A stretch of DNA of 27,597 bases. It comes from an uncultured Paraprevotella sp. GTDB taxonomy: Bacteria > Bacteroidota > Bacteroidia > Bacteroidales > Bacteroidaceae. The stretch spans positions 1 to 27,597 of the forward strand of contig CAJUDC010000015.1 in assembly GCA_910584955.1 (NCBI GenBank). Direction: 5' to 3'. A program made the position numbers and the translations under genes. This document shows positions 15,359 to 23,312 of the stretch, in pieces; within the stretch, counting starts at the first letter, position 1; every line of letters starts with the position of its first letter. The notes under the pieces were generated by a model, which searched no databases, had not been told where the DNA came from, and worked only from the letters and a program-made list of their open reading frames with translations.

Positions 15359-17701
15359 CTATTCGGTGCGCAGACTGTCTATCGGGTTGGCTCGGGCGGT
15401 GCGGTAACTCTGTATGCTCACGGTGAGCAGCACCACAAGGGTGATGATGACGAGCGGTGCGAGGAAGGTCCACGGCAGAATCTCCGTGCGATAGGCAAAC
15501 TCCTGCAACCACAGGTCGATGGCATACCAGGCCGGCGGGGCGGCCACGGCGAAACTGATCGTCATGATCCAGATGTATTTGCGGCAGAGCATGCGCAGGA
15601 TGCTGTCTGTGGTGGCACCCATCACCTTGCGGATGCCGATCTCCTTGCGGCGGTATTCGCACTCGAACACCACCAGACCGAACACACTGGTGAGGCTGAT
15701 GAAGATGGCCAGCGCGCAGAACAAGATCAAACTTTTCAGTTGCTTGGCGTCCTCGGCGTAGGTGATGTCCATCACATCCAACTGGCTGAGTACTTCAATG
15801 TCGCGGTCGGGCACGAGGGGGCGGGCATAGTCGCGTATGGCTGTCAAGGCCTGTTCGAGGGGAATGTTTTTCTTGATGCGCACGAGAATGTAATGTTGCC
15901 ATCCCCAATTCTCATATTCGGGTGAATTCATCAGTTTGAAAGCCATAGGCTCCACTTCCTGATGCACGTCGGCAAACTTGAAGTCGGCGCAGAACCCGAT
16001 CACGCTTTCTTCGTTGATGGTGGAGCCGACCTTTAGGTGCTTGAACATCCTGCGGGCGGTCTCGTTGAAGATGTAACTGCCCACATCGGTCGGGGCAAAG
16101 TCGCGCCCCTCGGTGATGGGGATGCCGGCGGTGCGCAGGATGTTGGGCGATGCCGGCATGCACTTGAATTGGATGTGGTTTTCTTCGGAAGGTACATTAT
16201 CCAGTGCCCTCCCCCACGACATTTGTCCCGTTTCAAGGCTCGACAGGCGGTTGAAGAACAGCGCCGCGTCTTCTACTACGGCCAGTTGCTTCAGTCCGTC
16301 GACAAAGGCGTCCACGCCGCCGTCCCTCCCAAAAAAGTCGCGGGTAGGGATGTTGATGAGGCGGTGCTGATCATAGCCCAATTCGGAGTGGCGCATGTAG
16401 TCGTTTTGCTGCCACACGTTGAACACGCTGATGGCCAGAGCGAACGACGTGGTGAACTGGATGCCGATGAGCAGATTGCGGAGCGAGCGCCCCTTAGGCG
16501 ACAGACCGAAGTTACCCTTAAGCACCAGCGCCGGCTGGAACGAGGTGGCGTAGAGCGCCGGATATACCCCCGAAACGAAGCCCATGAGCAGCGCCAGCCC
16601 CAGCGAGGAGGCAGTGAGCAGCGGGTGGGCGCTCAGGCTGATGGTGGCATGTTGCAGTTCGCTTAGTCCCGCCCGGTCGGCCGCATATACCAATAGCAAG
16701 GCCAACAGCCAGGCACCGAGGCTCACCAGGGTGGTCTCGGCTGTGAGGGAGCGGAACAGCTCGCCACGGGTGGCGCCCAGCACCTTGCGCGTGTTGATGC
16801 TGCGGATGCGTAGCGGGCAGAGCGCGGCATAGAGGTTGGTGAAGTTGATGCAGGCGACAACAAGAATGACCAGTGCAATGAACAGAAACAGATACTGGCT
16901 GTCGGGATCCACCGTGGTGAGGTTGCGGTCTTGTTGCAGTTCCTTGCGGAAGTGCAGTTCGGTGTAGGGAATCAGTTGAATTTGCATGCGTTGGTCCGCG
17001 TCGGTAAGAAAGGCCGATTTGATAGCTTCTTCCACCGCATTTTTCTGTTCTGGGGCGGTCAGCTTCAGGAAACAACGGTAATTGTAGTTGCTGTAGTTGT
17101 CCTTGTTCTCATCTCCTATAGACCAATAGAGGATGTTGAGTAGGGAAGAGTTTTCGGGGAAGTCGCGGTAGATGCCGCCGATATAGGTTCCCGTGTCTTG
17201 GGTGGGATTGGCCGGTTTGCGAATCAAGTCCACCGTCTGGTAGATGCGCCGTGCCAGGCTTTCGGGCAGGAACAGGGCATGGGGGTCGGTGAAGGTGGTG
17301 GTGTCGCAAGCCACCCAGCTGAACCCGAACGTGTCGAAGTAGTTGGCTGCCACGCTGGTCGCGGCCAACTCGATCTCTGTATCGTTCAACATCCAAATGC
17401 GTTTACTGATATCGTAAAGGTTCCTGAACGCAACTTGCTCGATGTGTGGAGAAGCGGTGGCCAGCTTTTCACACATCGGTCGGCACATGTGTACGTTGTA
17501 ATTCACACTGTCCAGCTTCACAGTAAACAGGAACAGACGGTCCACGTCCTTGATCTGCCGGTCGTAGTTGCGGTTGTAGGTCACCTCCATGCTGATGATA
17601 AGGAAGACAGCCAAGGCCACGGCCAGCCCCAGGATGTTGCCGAGCATGGGCAGCGGATAGCGGCGCAGCAGGTGGATGAAGTTTTTGTATTGGATATTCA
17701 T
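15359..17701 (-). CDS. ABC transporter permease, MacB/FtsX type
   Basis: A 780-residue inner-membrane subunit. One transmembrane segment at about 18-40 is followed by a large periplasmic MacB-type core domain (about 45-265), then an FtsX domain with three to four helices (about 275-440), a second periplasmic domain (about 450-665), and a second FtsX domain near the C terminus. Both FtsX domains contain the coupling motif, TRKVLGATRGELF in the first and IGIRKVMGATTDSILRM in the second, and the protein ends ARANPIDSLRTE. This doubled architecture is the usual Bacteroidota form. It is the last gene of the operon, 14 bp after the ATPase gene, and would work with that ATPase, the adaptor and the outer-membrane factor. 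The cargo (drug, lipopeptide, stress molecule) cannot be told from sequence. Confidence 0.93.
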   Translation of the reverse strand: MNIQYKNFIHLLRRYPLPMLGNILGLAVALAVFLIISMEVTYNRNYDRQIKDVDRLFLFTVKLDSVNYNVHMCRPMCEKLATASPHIEQVAFRNLYDISKRIWMLNDTEIELAATSVAANYFDTFGFSWVACDTTTFTDPHALFLPESLARRIYQTVDLIRKPANPTQDTGTYIGGIYRDFPENSSLLNILYWSIGDENKDNYSNYNYRCFLKLTAPEQKNAVEEAIKSAFLTDADQRMQIQLIPYTELHFRKELQQDRNLTTVDPDSQYLFLFIALVILVVACINFTNLYAALCPLRIRSINTRKVLGATRGELFRSLTAETTLVSLGAWLLALLLVYAADRAGLSELQHATISLSAHPLLTASSLGLALLMGFVSGVYPALYATSFQPALVLKGNFGLSPKGRSLRNLLIGIQFTTSFALAISVFNVWQQNDYMRHSELGYDQHRLINIPTRDFFGRDGGVDAFVDGLKQLAVVEDAALFFNRLSSLETGQMSWGRALDNVPSEENHIQFKCMPASPNILRTAGIPITEGRDFAPTDVGSYIFNETARRMFKHLKVGSTINEESVIGFCADFKFADVHQEVEPMAFKLMNSPEYENWGWQHYILVRIKKNIPLEQALTAIRDYARPLVPDRDIEVLSQLDVMDITYAEDAKQLKSLILFCALAIFISLTSVFGLVVFECEYRRKEIGIRKVMGATTDSILRMLCRKYIWIMTISFAVAAPPAWYAIDLWLQEFAYRTEILPWTFLAPLVIITLVVLLTVSIQSYRTARANPIDSLRTE

Positions 17702-17715
17702 GAGGTGCGGTGTGT

Positions 17716-18390
17716 TTAAGATTCTACTTCGTTGATGATGTGTCCGTCGAACAGGTTAACGATGCGTTGAGCGTATGAGGCGTCGTGGGCGCTGTGCGTT
17801 ACCATGACGATGGTGGTGCCCTCGGCGTTGAGTTCGTGCAGCATGTCCATCACCTCCTTGCCGTTCCTGGAATCCAGGTTACCGGTAGGCTCGTCGGCCA
17901 GGATCAGCTTGGGCCGGCTTACTACGGCCCGGGCGATGGCCACGCGCTGCTGTTGGCCTCCCGAAAGCTGCTGCGGGTAGTGATTGCGGCGATGGCTGAT
18001 GGCCATGCGTTCTAGTATTTCGGCCACGCGCTGCTTGCGTTCTTTGGCCGGCACGTTCTGGTACTTCAGCGGCAGCTCCACATTTTCGGACACCGTGAGT
18101 TCGTCGATGAGGTTAAAGCTTTGGAACACGAAGCCTATCTGGCCTTTCCGCATATACGACCGGTCTTTCTCGTGCAGACGGGCCATCTCTTTGCCGTTCA
18201 GCAGATAGGAACCTGCTGTGGGTGTGTCTAACAGACCGAGGATATTGAGAAGTGTTGACTTGCCGCACCCCGATGGTCCCATGATGGCGACAAATTCCTT
18301 TTCGGCGATGTGCAGATTGATGTGGTCGAGCGCCAAAGTGTCGATGTCTTCGGTAGAGAATGTTTTGCTTAGATCTGTAAGGGTAATCAT
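17716..18390 (-). CDS. ABC transporter ATP-binding protein, MacB/LolD type
   Basis: A 224-residue cytoplasmic ATPase powering the FtsX-type permease encoded next to it. All motifs are intact: Walker A GPSGCGKST (38-46), Q-loop Gln90 in FVFQSFNLIDELTV, signature LSGGQQQR (142-149), Walker B LILADEPTGNLDS (Asp166, Glu167) and H-loop His199 in VTHS. FNLIDELTVSENVELPL is characteristic of the LolD/MacB subfamily. It sits between the adaptor gene (155-bp gap) and the permease gene (14-bp gap). The gap before it contains no recognisable gene; it might carry a processing site or a weak internal promoter, but nothing clear was seen. Confidence 0.96.
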   Translation of the reverse strand: MITLTDLSKTFSTEDIDTLALDHINLHIAEKEFVAIMGPSGCGKSTLLNILGLLDTPTAGSYLLNGKEMARLHEKDRSYMRKGQIGFVFQSFNLIDELTVSENVELPLKYQNVPAKERKQRVAEILERMAISHRRNHYPQQLSGGQQQRVAIARAVVSRPKLILADEPTGNLDSRNGKEVMDMLHELNAEGTTIVMVTHSAHDASYAQRIVNLFDGHIINEVES

Positions 18391-18545
18391 AATGATGTGT
18401 ATTAAATAATGTATATGGATGAGAATGTTTTATGTATGTCTTCGGCGTGCGGATTCTTTGCGGGCCGGCGTGGGCCGTGCGGTGGCGTTGCAGACACACG
18501 GTGACGAGGGCGAGGCATGCTTTTGAATGGCGTGTGCACGACCGG

Positions 18546-19799
18546 TCATTGGCGGATGTTCAGTTCGTCGAAGTCCTTAAATCGCTCGTATCCGTTCAGA
18601 ATCACGGTCTCTCCCTCGCTCAGTCCCTCCGTCACTTCGTAATACTTCGGATTCTGGCGGTTGATGCGGATGGGGCGTCGATGGGCCGAGGTGCCGTCGG
18701 GACTAAGGACGAATATCCATTGCCCGCCCGTCACCTGGAAGAACGATCCTTTGGGGATTTGCAGGCTCTGCATGGGCCGGCTCAGTTGCAGGTCGATGTA
18801 ATAGGTCTGTCCGCTACGGATCTGGGCCGGACGGGCGCCTTCGAATACGAAGTCGGCGCGGAATTTGCCCGAACGTACTTCGGGATATACCTTGTGCACG
18901 ATGAGGCGATAGTCCGTGCTGTCGCGCTTGAACAAGGCTTCCTGTCCTTTGTGCACCCGCTCGATATAGGCTTCGTCGATGTGTGCCGTCACCTTGTTGT
19001 CGGACAGGTCATTCACTTGCCCTACCATCGCTCCCGAGACGACGCTTTGGCCCAGTGTGACGTCCAGCAGCCCCAGTTCGCCGTCGATGGGCGATTTCAC
19101 TTCCAGTTTGTCCTTGCGTTCCCGGATCAGGAGCACGTTGCGCTGCATGTTCTGCAAGTTGTCCTCCATCTGCTCCATTTGCAGGGTACGGTAGATCGAG
19201 TCCTGGCGGAGTCGTTCGTTCACCAGGTCATACTTGCGGCGGGCCAGCCGGTAGTCCTCTTCGGCTTGCAGATATTCCTCGCGGCTGATCAGCTCTTCCT
19301 TGAACAACCGCTTGTTCTGTTCGTACAGCCGGCGTTTCCGCTGCACGTCCACGTCCAGTTGCAGGCGCTCGTTTTCGTTGTTGAGCTTGTTCTGCTGCAT
19401 CGTCACCTGCGTATTGCGCAGGATATTCTGCTTCTCGGCCAGCTCCGCCTCGGCGTTCAGGATCTGCACGTCCAGATTCGCGTTGCGCAGGCGCAGGATG
19501 ACGTCGCCTTTCTTCACGGCGGCGCCCTCTTCCTTTACTTTCTCCAGTACGATGCCGCCTTCTTCGGGGGCAATCTGCACGATGGAGATGGGCTGTACCT
19601 GTCCTTCCAGGTGTACGTAATCGTTGAACAGCTCGTTCTTCACCTGCGCCGTTGTCAGCGTGCGGCGGTTGACGGTGAGAGAGCGGTTGTGCGGCGCCAG
19701 CACGAGCCAGAGTGTGAAAGCCAGCAACAGCCCTCCGCCTACGAACCAGGGGAGATGTTTCTTGCGGAGCCCCTTTTTAGGTGTCTTTGTAATATCCAT
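18546..19799 (-). CDS. Periplasmic adaptor (HlyD/RND membrane-fusion protein)
   Basis: A 417-residue membrane-fusion protein linking the inner-membrane transporter to the outer-membrane factor. A cytoplasmic tail of 16 residues precedes one anchor helix (about 17-36, LPWFVGGGLLLAFTLWLVLAP). Then come a beta-barrel/lipoyl half (VHLEGQVQPISIVQIAPEEGG; GAAVKKGDVILRLRN), a long alpha-helical hairpin rich in Leu, Glu and Arg (about 95-225), the second lipoyl half (VKSPIDGELGLLDVTLGQSV) and beta domains to the C terminus (PKGSFFQVTGGQWIFVL). It begins 4 nt after the stop of the TolC-like gene, so translation is probably coupled. There is no lipobox; anchoring is by the helix. Confidence 0.93.
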   Translation of the reverse strand: MDITKTPKKGLRKKHLPWFVGGGLLLAFTLWLVLAPHNRSLTVNRRTLTTAQVKNELFNDYVHLEGQVQPISIVQIAPEEGGIVLEKVKEEGAAVKKGDVILRLRNANLDVQILNAEAELAEKQNILRNTQVTMQQNKLNNENERLQLDVDVQRKRRLYEQNKRLFKEELISREEYLQAEEDYRLARRKYDLVNERLRQDSIYRTLQMEQMEDNLQNMQRNVLLIRERKDKLEVKSPIDGELGLLDVTLGQSVVSGAMVGQVNDLSDNKVTAHIDEAYIERVHKGQEALFKRDSTDYRLIVHKVYPEVRSGKFRADFVFEGARPAQIRSGQTYYIDLQLSRPMQSLQIPKGSFFQVTGGQWIFVLSPDGTSAHRRPIRINRQNPKYYEVTEGLSEGETVILNGYERFKDFDELNIRQ

Positions 19800-19803
19800 G
19801 ATG

Positions 19804-21168
19804 TTATGCTTTATATAGTTTTTTTCCGTTATAGTAATCTGTCAGTATGCGCTTGATGTAGTAGGTGAGCCGGCTTTGCAGCAACGAGGCCCGCGAGCGG
19901 AGCAGGTTGGCTGCCGCCGTTTGCAGGTCGATGGCTCCCGACAGCCCTTCTTCGAACTTGCGGGCGGTGGTTACGTAGGCCAGCGAATCGGCGGTGAGCT
20001 GTTTTTCCAGTGCGCCCACCGAGCGGGCCGCCGTCTCCCGGTCCATCACGGCCTGACGGATGGAGCGTTGCAGTTCGTCGCGTTGCAACTCGTAGTCGTC
20101 GATGGCGTTGCGCAGCCGGTTGCGCTGACGTTTGATGCCGTACACCCGGTTGAGCCTTCCGAAGATAGGGATACTCATGTTTACCCCTACATAATAACCC
20201 AGTTTGTCGCGGAACTGCTTGTGGAAACTGTCGAACTCCCCTTTCTCCAGCGTTTTGAAGTAGCCGCTCGACAGGCCGCCCGAGAGCGACAGCGTAGGAA
20301 ACAGATTGCCGATGCTTTGGCGCAGGCTGTAGCGGTTCGCCTGCACCGTGTGGCGGGCGTTGGCTGTGGCGGGCATCCATGCCTCGGCCTGCTGGAACAG
20401 CCGGTCGGCCTCCAGAAAACCGTTCTCCAGTCCGTTGCTTTCGGCCACACCGACCGGTGGCGGAGTGAGCCATTGTGCGTCCAGCCGGGTGTCGGCCGGC
20501 AGGCTCATCCGGTTGCGCAGGGCCAGCAGGGCACTTTCCACCTGCGACCGGCCTTGCAGCAGCGCGTGTTCGTCGGCTGCGCATTGTGCCTCCACCAGTG
20601 TCAGGTCGGCCTGGCTGCGGCGCCCCAGTTCGTGCAACTTCCGAAGCCGGTGCAACTGGCGGCGGCTTTCCTCCAGTTTGCCTTGGTGGTAGGCGTGCAG
20701 TTCCCTGTAATAGAGCACGTCCATGTAGGCTTTCAGTGTCTCCAGCGCAATGTTGTCGCGGGTCTGCTCCAGCGATTTCAGTCCCATCATCTCCTGGATG
20801 CGGGCAATGCGCACGTTTTGTATGAGTGCGCCGCTGTTGAACAGGGGCAACGAGGCGTTCAGCGAATACGAGTTGTTGAAGTTGGATACGGTGGTGTATG
20901 CGTTGGTTTCCGATTCGATGGTGCGTCCGAAACTGAATTGCGCTCCCACGCCGGCACTGACATGCGGCAGGAAGGCCGTGTAGGCTTCGACGGTGCTCAG
21001 GCGCGAATTGTGTTGGTTGCGCTGGGCGATGCGTACGTTGCGGTTGTGCTCTACGGCGTAGTCGATGCAGTCCTCCAGTTGCCACGAAGCCGGCAGAGGA
21101 CCGTTTTGGGCGGCTGCCTGCAAACCGGCGGCAATCAGAAACACAGAGAGGGTAGTTAATTTTTTCAT
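19804..21168 (-). CDS. TolC-family outer-membrane efflux protein
   Basis: A 454-residue outer-membrane channel. Residues 1-21 are a signal peptide (MKKLTTLSVFLIAAGLQAAAQ). Two OEP-type repeats follow, the first starting WQLEDCIDYAVEHNRNVRIA and containing FGRTIESETNAY and SLNASLPLFNSGALIQNVR, the second containing LSGGLSSGYF and YYVGVNMSIPIFGRLNRVYGIKRQR. FNSG and FGRL are the usual turn sequences of the family. It is the first gene of the efflux operon and is preceded by the sigma-54-like promoter (21196-21211) and two palindromic sites. The ATG at 21168 gives a predicted leader of about 18 nt. Confidence 0.94.
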   Translation of the reverse strand: MKKLTTLSVFLIAAGLQAAAQNGPLPASWQLEDCIDYAVEHNRNVRIAQRNQHNSRLSTVEAYTAFLPHVSAGVGAQFSFGRTIESETNAYTTVSNFNNSYSLNASLPLFNSGALIQNVRIARIQEMMGLKSLEQTRDNIALETLKAYMDVLYYRELHAYHQGKLEESRRQLHRLRKLHELGRRSQADLTLVEAQCAADEHALLQGRSQVESALLALRNRMSLPADTRLDAQWLTPPPVGVAESNGLENGFLEADRLFQQAEAWMPATANARHTVQANRYSLRQSIGNLFPTLSLSGGLSSGYFKTLEKGEFDSFHKQFRDKLGYYVGVNMSIPIFGRLNRVYGIKRQRNRLRNAIDDYELQRDELQRSIRQAVMDRETAARSVGALEKQLTADSLAYVTTARKFEEGLSGAIDLQTAAANLLRSRASLLQSRLTYYIKRILTDYYNGKKLYKA

Positions 21169-21195
21169 GGTCTTTGTTTGCTTTGCTCTTTTATT

Positions 21196-21211
21196 ATCAA
21201 ATATCGTGCCA
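21196..21211 (-). promoter_or_regulatory. Sigma-54-like -24/-12 promoter of the efflux operon
   Basis: The minus strand reads TGGCACG-ATAT-TTGAT against the RpoN consensus TGGCACG-N4-TTGCW. The -24 half is perfect and spacing (GG to the -12 position) is exact; the -12 half has GA instead of GC. It predicts transcription from about 21186, 18 nt before the tolC-like ATG. The divergent gene encodes a sigma-54 activator, which supports the call. Confidence 0.72.
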
Positions 21212-21266
21212 AAATGTGTAGTATATTGAATGATAGTAACTTGGTGAATTGTACAAAAGGATACGG

Positions 21267-21283
21267 TGTCTAATTTTTGGACA
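21267..21283. promoter_or_regulatory. Proximal activator (enhancer) palindrome
   Basis: TGTCTAATTTTTGGACA is an inverted repeat (TGTCYAA-N3-TTRGACA), flanked by G and C that extend the symmetry. It is centred about 90 bp upstream of the predicted sigma-54 start, a usual enhancer distance, and is probably bound by the Fis-type helix-turn-helix of the adjacent response regulator. Confidence 0.65.
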
Positions 21284-21288
21284 CTGTG

Positions 21289-21305
21289 TGTCTAAGATTT
21301 GGACA
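21289..21305. promoter_or_regulatory. Distal activator (enhancer) palindrome
   Basis: TGTCTAAGATTTGGACA repeats the proximal site with changes only in the 3-bp centre. The two centres are 22 bp apart, two helical turns, so bound regulator dimers would sit on the same DNA face and could assemble the hexameric activator. Confidence 0.65.
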
Positions 21306-21927
21306 GACGTCCGGCAACCGCAACGGCGGAGGGAATAGGGTCCGTTTGCTTTCTTTTTGTTTGTCCGCGTTGTGTGAGATTTCGCTGTACGCCCCTAGGA
21401 CCGGTTGTATCGTCTCGGGGCGATTCTGACGGCTTGTGCGGATGACGTTTTGTAAGTCTGTATACCTGTTTTCCTGTTCATCCGGGCACCTTTTGTTTGT
21501 TTTTTAGCCGATTGAACCGGCTTGTTGCCGGTAAATGAAGCTTCCGTGCTGACGTTTTGCCGGGTGGATTCTTTAGCGGAAAAAGTTCCGTCCGGCCTCC
21601 GAAAACGCTTCTTTCGGCCCTGCCTGTCCCATTTCTTTCGGGATTTTCGTATCGGGATGCCCGTCTCGCGAATGCCTGGTGCGCAAGACGGCGCGCTGTT
21701 TCCGGCGTCTCCTGTTTGTCCGGTCTTCACCACGTCGGTCCCTCTTGCCGGAAACGTTGTCCTGTCGCGCCGTTTATCCTCGCAACAGAGGGGCGAAAGG
21801 CACTCCGTTGCCGCCGGAATGCACCGTTGGAGAAGGGCGGGATAGCGCTTCGGACTGACGATATGTAAGAATATAGTCGAAAAAAATGATATTTTGCCCG
21901 TCCGGCCTTTTTTTCGTTTCTTTATCG

Positions 21928-21935
21928 TATCTTTG
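21928..21935 (+). promoter_or_regulatory. -7 element of the response regulator gene
   Basis: TATCTTTG matches TAnnTTTG exactly, 28 bp before the ATG at 21963. The upstream -33 zone is a T-run. This indicates that the regulator and kinase genes use the primary sigma factor. Confidence 0.55.
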
Positions 21936-21962
21936 TCGGTAGATGACAGAAAAGATGTGAAA

Positions 21963-23312
21963 ATGGCAAAGCGAGGCACACTCCTGGTGGTGGATGATAA
22001 TAAAAGTATTCTTACTTCCCTGCAAATCCTGTTGGAGGACGTTTTTGAACGGGTGATAACATTGTCGTCGCCCGGAGGGCTTACTTCCGTGCTCGGACGG
22101 GAGACGGTGGACGTGGTGTTGCTGGACATGAACTATACTTCGGCGGTGAACAACGGCAACGAAGGGTTGCACTGGCTGAACGAAATCAAGCGGATGCGTC
22201 CCGGGCTGCCCGTTGTCCTGTTTACGGCTTTTGCCGACATTGAACTGGCCGTGCGCGGACTGAAGGAAGGAGCCGCCGATTTCGTGGTGAAACCCTGGGA
22301 CAACGCCCGGTTGGTACAGACCTTGCAGGATGTGTGCGACAAGCACCGTTTGCAGCCGACGACCGTCGGAACGCCGCAGGACAAGGGCGGACGTATGGAG
22401 TGGGGCACCTCGGCGGAAATGGCGGAGCTGCACAGGATGGTGCAGCGCTGCAGCACTACCGATGCCAACATGCTGATAACGGGCGAGAACGGCACCGGCA
22501 AGGAAGTGCTGGCACGCGAGATCCACGCCTTGTCGGGCCGCAAGGGCGGTCCGATGGTGGCCGTGGACATGGGTGCCATCCCCGACGCACTGTTCGAAAG
22601 CGAATTGTTCGGTTCGGTAAAGGGTGCTTTTACCGGCGCGCAGACCGACCGGCCCGGACGTTTCGAGGCGGCCGAAGGCGGCACACTTTTTCTGGACGAG
22701 ATCGGTAACCTCCCCCTGCATCTGCAAGCCAAATTGCTCACCTGCATCCAGCAGAAACAAGTGGTGCGGGTGGGGAGCAACACGCCACGGGCGGTGAACA
22801 TCCGTCTGATATGCGCCACCAACCGCAACCTGGAGGAGATGGTGGGGCAGGGCGAATTCCGCGAAGATCTGCTCTATCGCATCAACACCATCCGGTTGCA
22901 CCTTCCTCCTTTGCGCGAGCGAAGGACCGACATAGCCCCGTTGGCACTGATGTTCTTGCAGCGTTATGCAGTGCAGTACGGCAGGCCGGTACGACGGCTG
23001 GCCGAGGAGACGATACGCGCGATGGAGCAATATGCCTGGCCCGGTAACATACGCGAACTGCAACATGCCGTGGAGCGGGCCGTTATCCTCTGCGATGCGG
23101 AAGAACTGATGCCGGAACACCTGCATCTGTCGGCACATGCCGGAGCCAACGCAGCGGTCGAAGAACGAGGTGTACGCACGCTGGAACAGCTCGAAGTCGA
23201 TGCGCTGAAACAAGCCATCGCCAGCTGTAAAGGCAATTTCTCGCTGGCCGCCGCCCGGTTGGGCATTTCCCGGCAGACATTATATAATAAGATGAAGCGT
23301 TATGGTTTATAG
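21963..23312 (+). CDS. Sigma-54-dependent response regulator (NtrC/AtoC type)
   Basis: A 449-residue activator of RpoN promoters. The receiver domain (1-120) has Asp11-Asp12, phospho-acceptor Asp55 (VVLLDMNYTS), Thr88 and Lys110 (VVKPWDN). The central AAA+ domain (about 145-375) has Walker A GENGTGKE (174-181), the sigma-54 contact motif GAFTGA (221-226), Walker B GGTLFLDEIGN (Asp245, Glu246) and LPPLRERRTDI with the arginine finger. A Fis-type helix-turn-helix ends the protein (NFSLAAARLGISRQTLYNKMKRYGL region). It is fully competent for sigma-54 activation. The ATG at 21963 (MAKRGTLLVVDDNKS) is chosen; an in-frame start at 21894 lies upstream of the promoter box. Its stop overlaps the kinase gene by 11 bp. 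The likely target is the divergent efflux operon. Confidence 0.96.
   Translation: MAKRGTLLVVDDNKSILTSLQILLEDVFERVITLSSPGGLTSVLGRETVDVVLLDMNYTSAVNNGNEGLHWLNEIKRMRPGLPVVLFTAFADIELAVRGLKEGAADFVVKPWDNARLVQTLQDVCDKHRLQPTTVGTPQDKGGRMEWGTSAEMAELHRMVQRCSTTDANMLITGENGTGKEVLAREIHALSGRKGGPMVAVDMGAIPDALFESELFGSVKGAFTGAQTDRPGRFEAAEGGTLFLDEIGNLPLHLQAKLLTCIQQKQVVRVGSNTPRAVNIRLICATNRNLEEMVGQGEFREDLLYRINTIRLHLPPLRERRTDIAPLALMFLQRYAVQYGRPVRRLAEETIRAMEQYAWPGNIRELQHAVERAVILCDAEELMPEHLHLSAHAGANAAVEERGVRTLEQLEVDALKQAIASCKGNFSLAAARLGISRQTLYNKMKRYGL

Larger units (their letters stand above)
21169..21962. other. Divergent intergenic region between the efflux operon and its regulator
   Basis: About 790 bp without a supportable gene. 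The left 140 bp hold the sigma-54-like promoter and two regulator-type palindromes for the efflux operon. The right 60 bp hold the regulator promoter. The middle (about 21306-21890) has only short, unconvincing reading frames rich in Arg, Ser and Lys and no recognisable domain; CGCCCC (21390) and GGGGCG (21417) could form a weak hairpin. Nothing else was seen there. Confidence 0.6.

Noticed and set aside
19876..21159. Plus-strand ORF of 427 codons opposite the TolC-like gene
   Set aside because: Antisense to a well-supported outer-membrane factor; no domain and no promoter.
21395..22129. Minus-strand ORF of 244 codons reaching into the gene-free stretch
   Set aside because: It begins inside the response regulator coding region, is low-complexity (Arg/Lys/Ser/Thr), lacks a ribosome-binding site and resembles no family.
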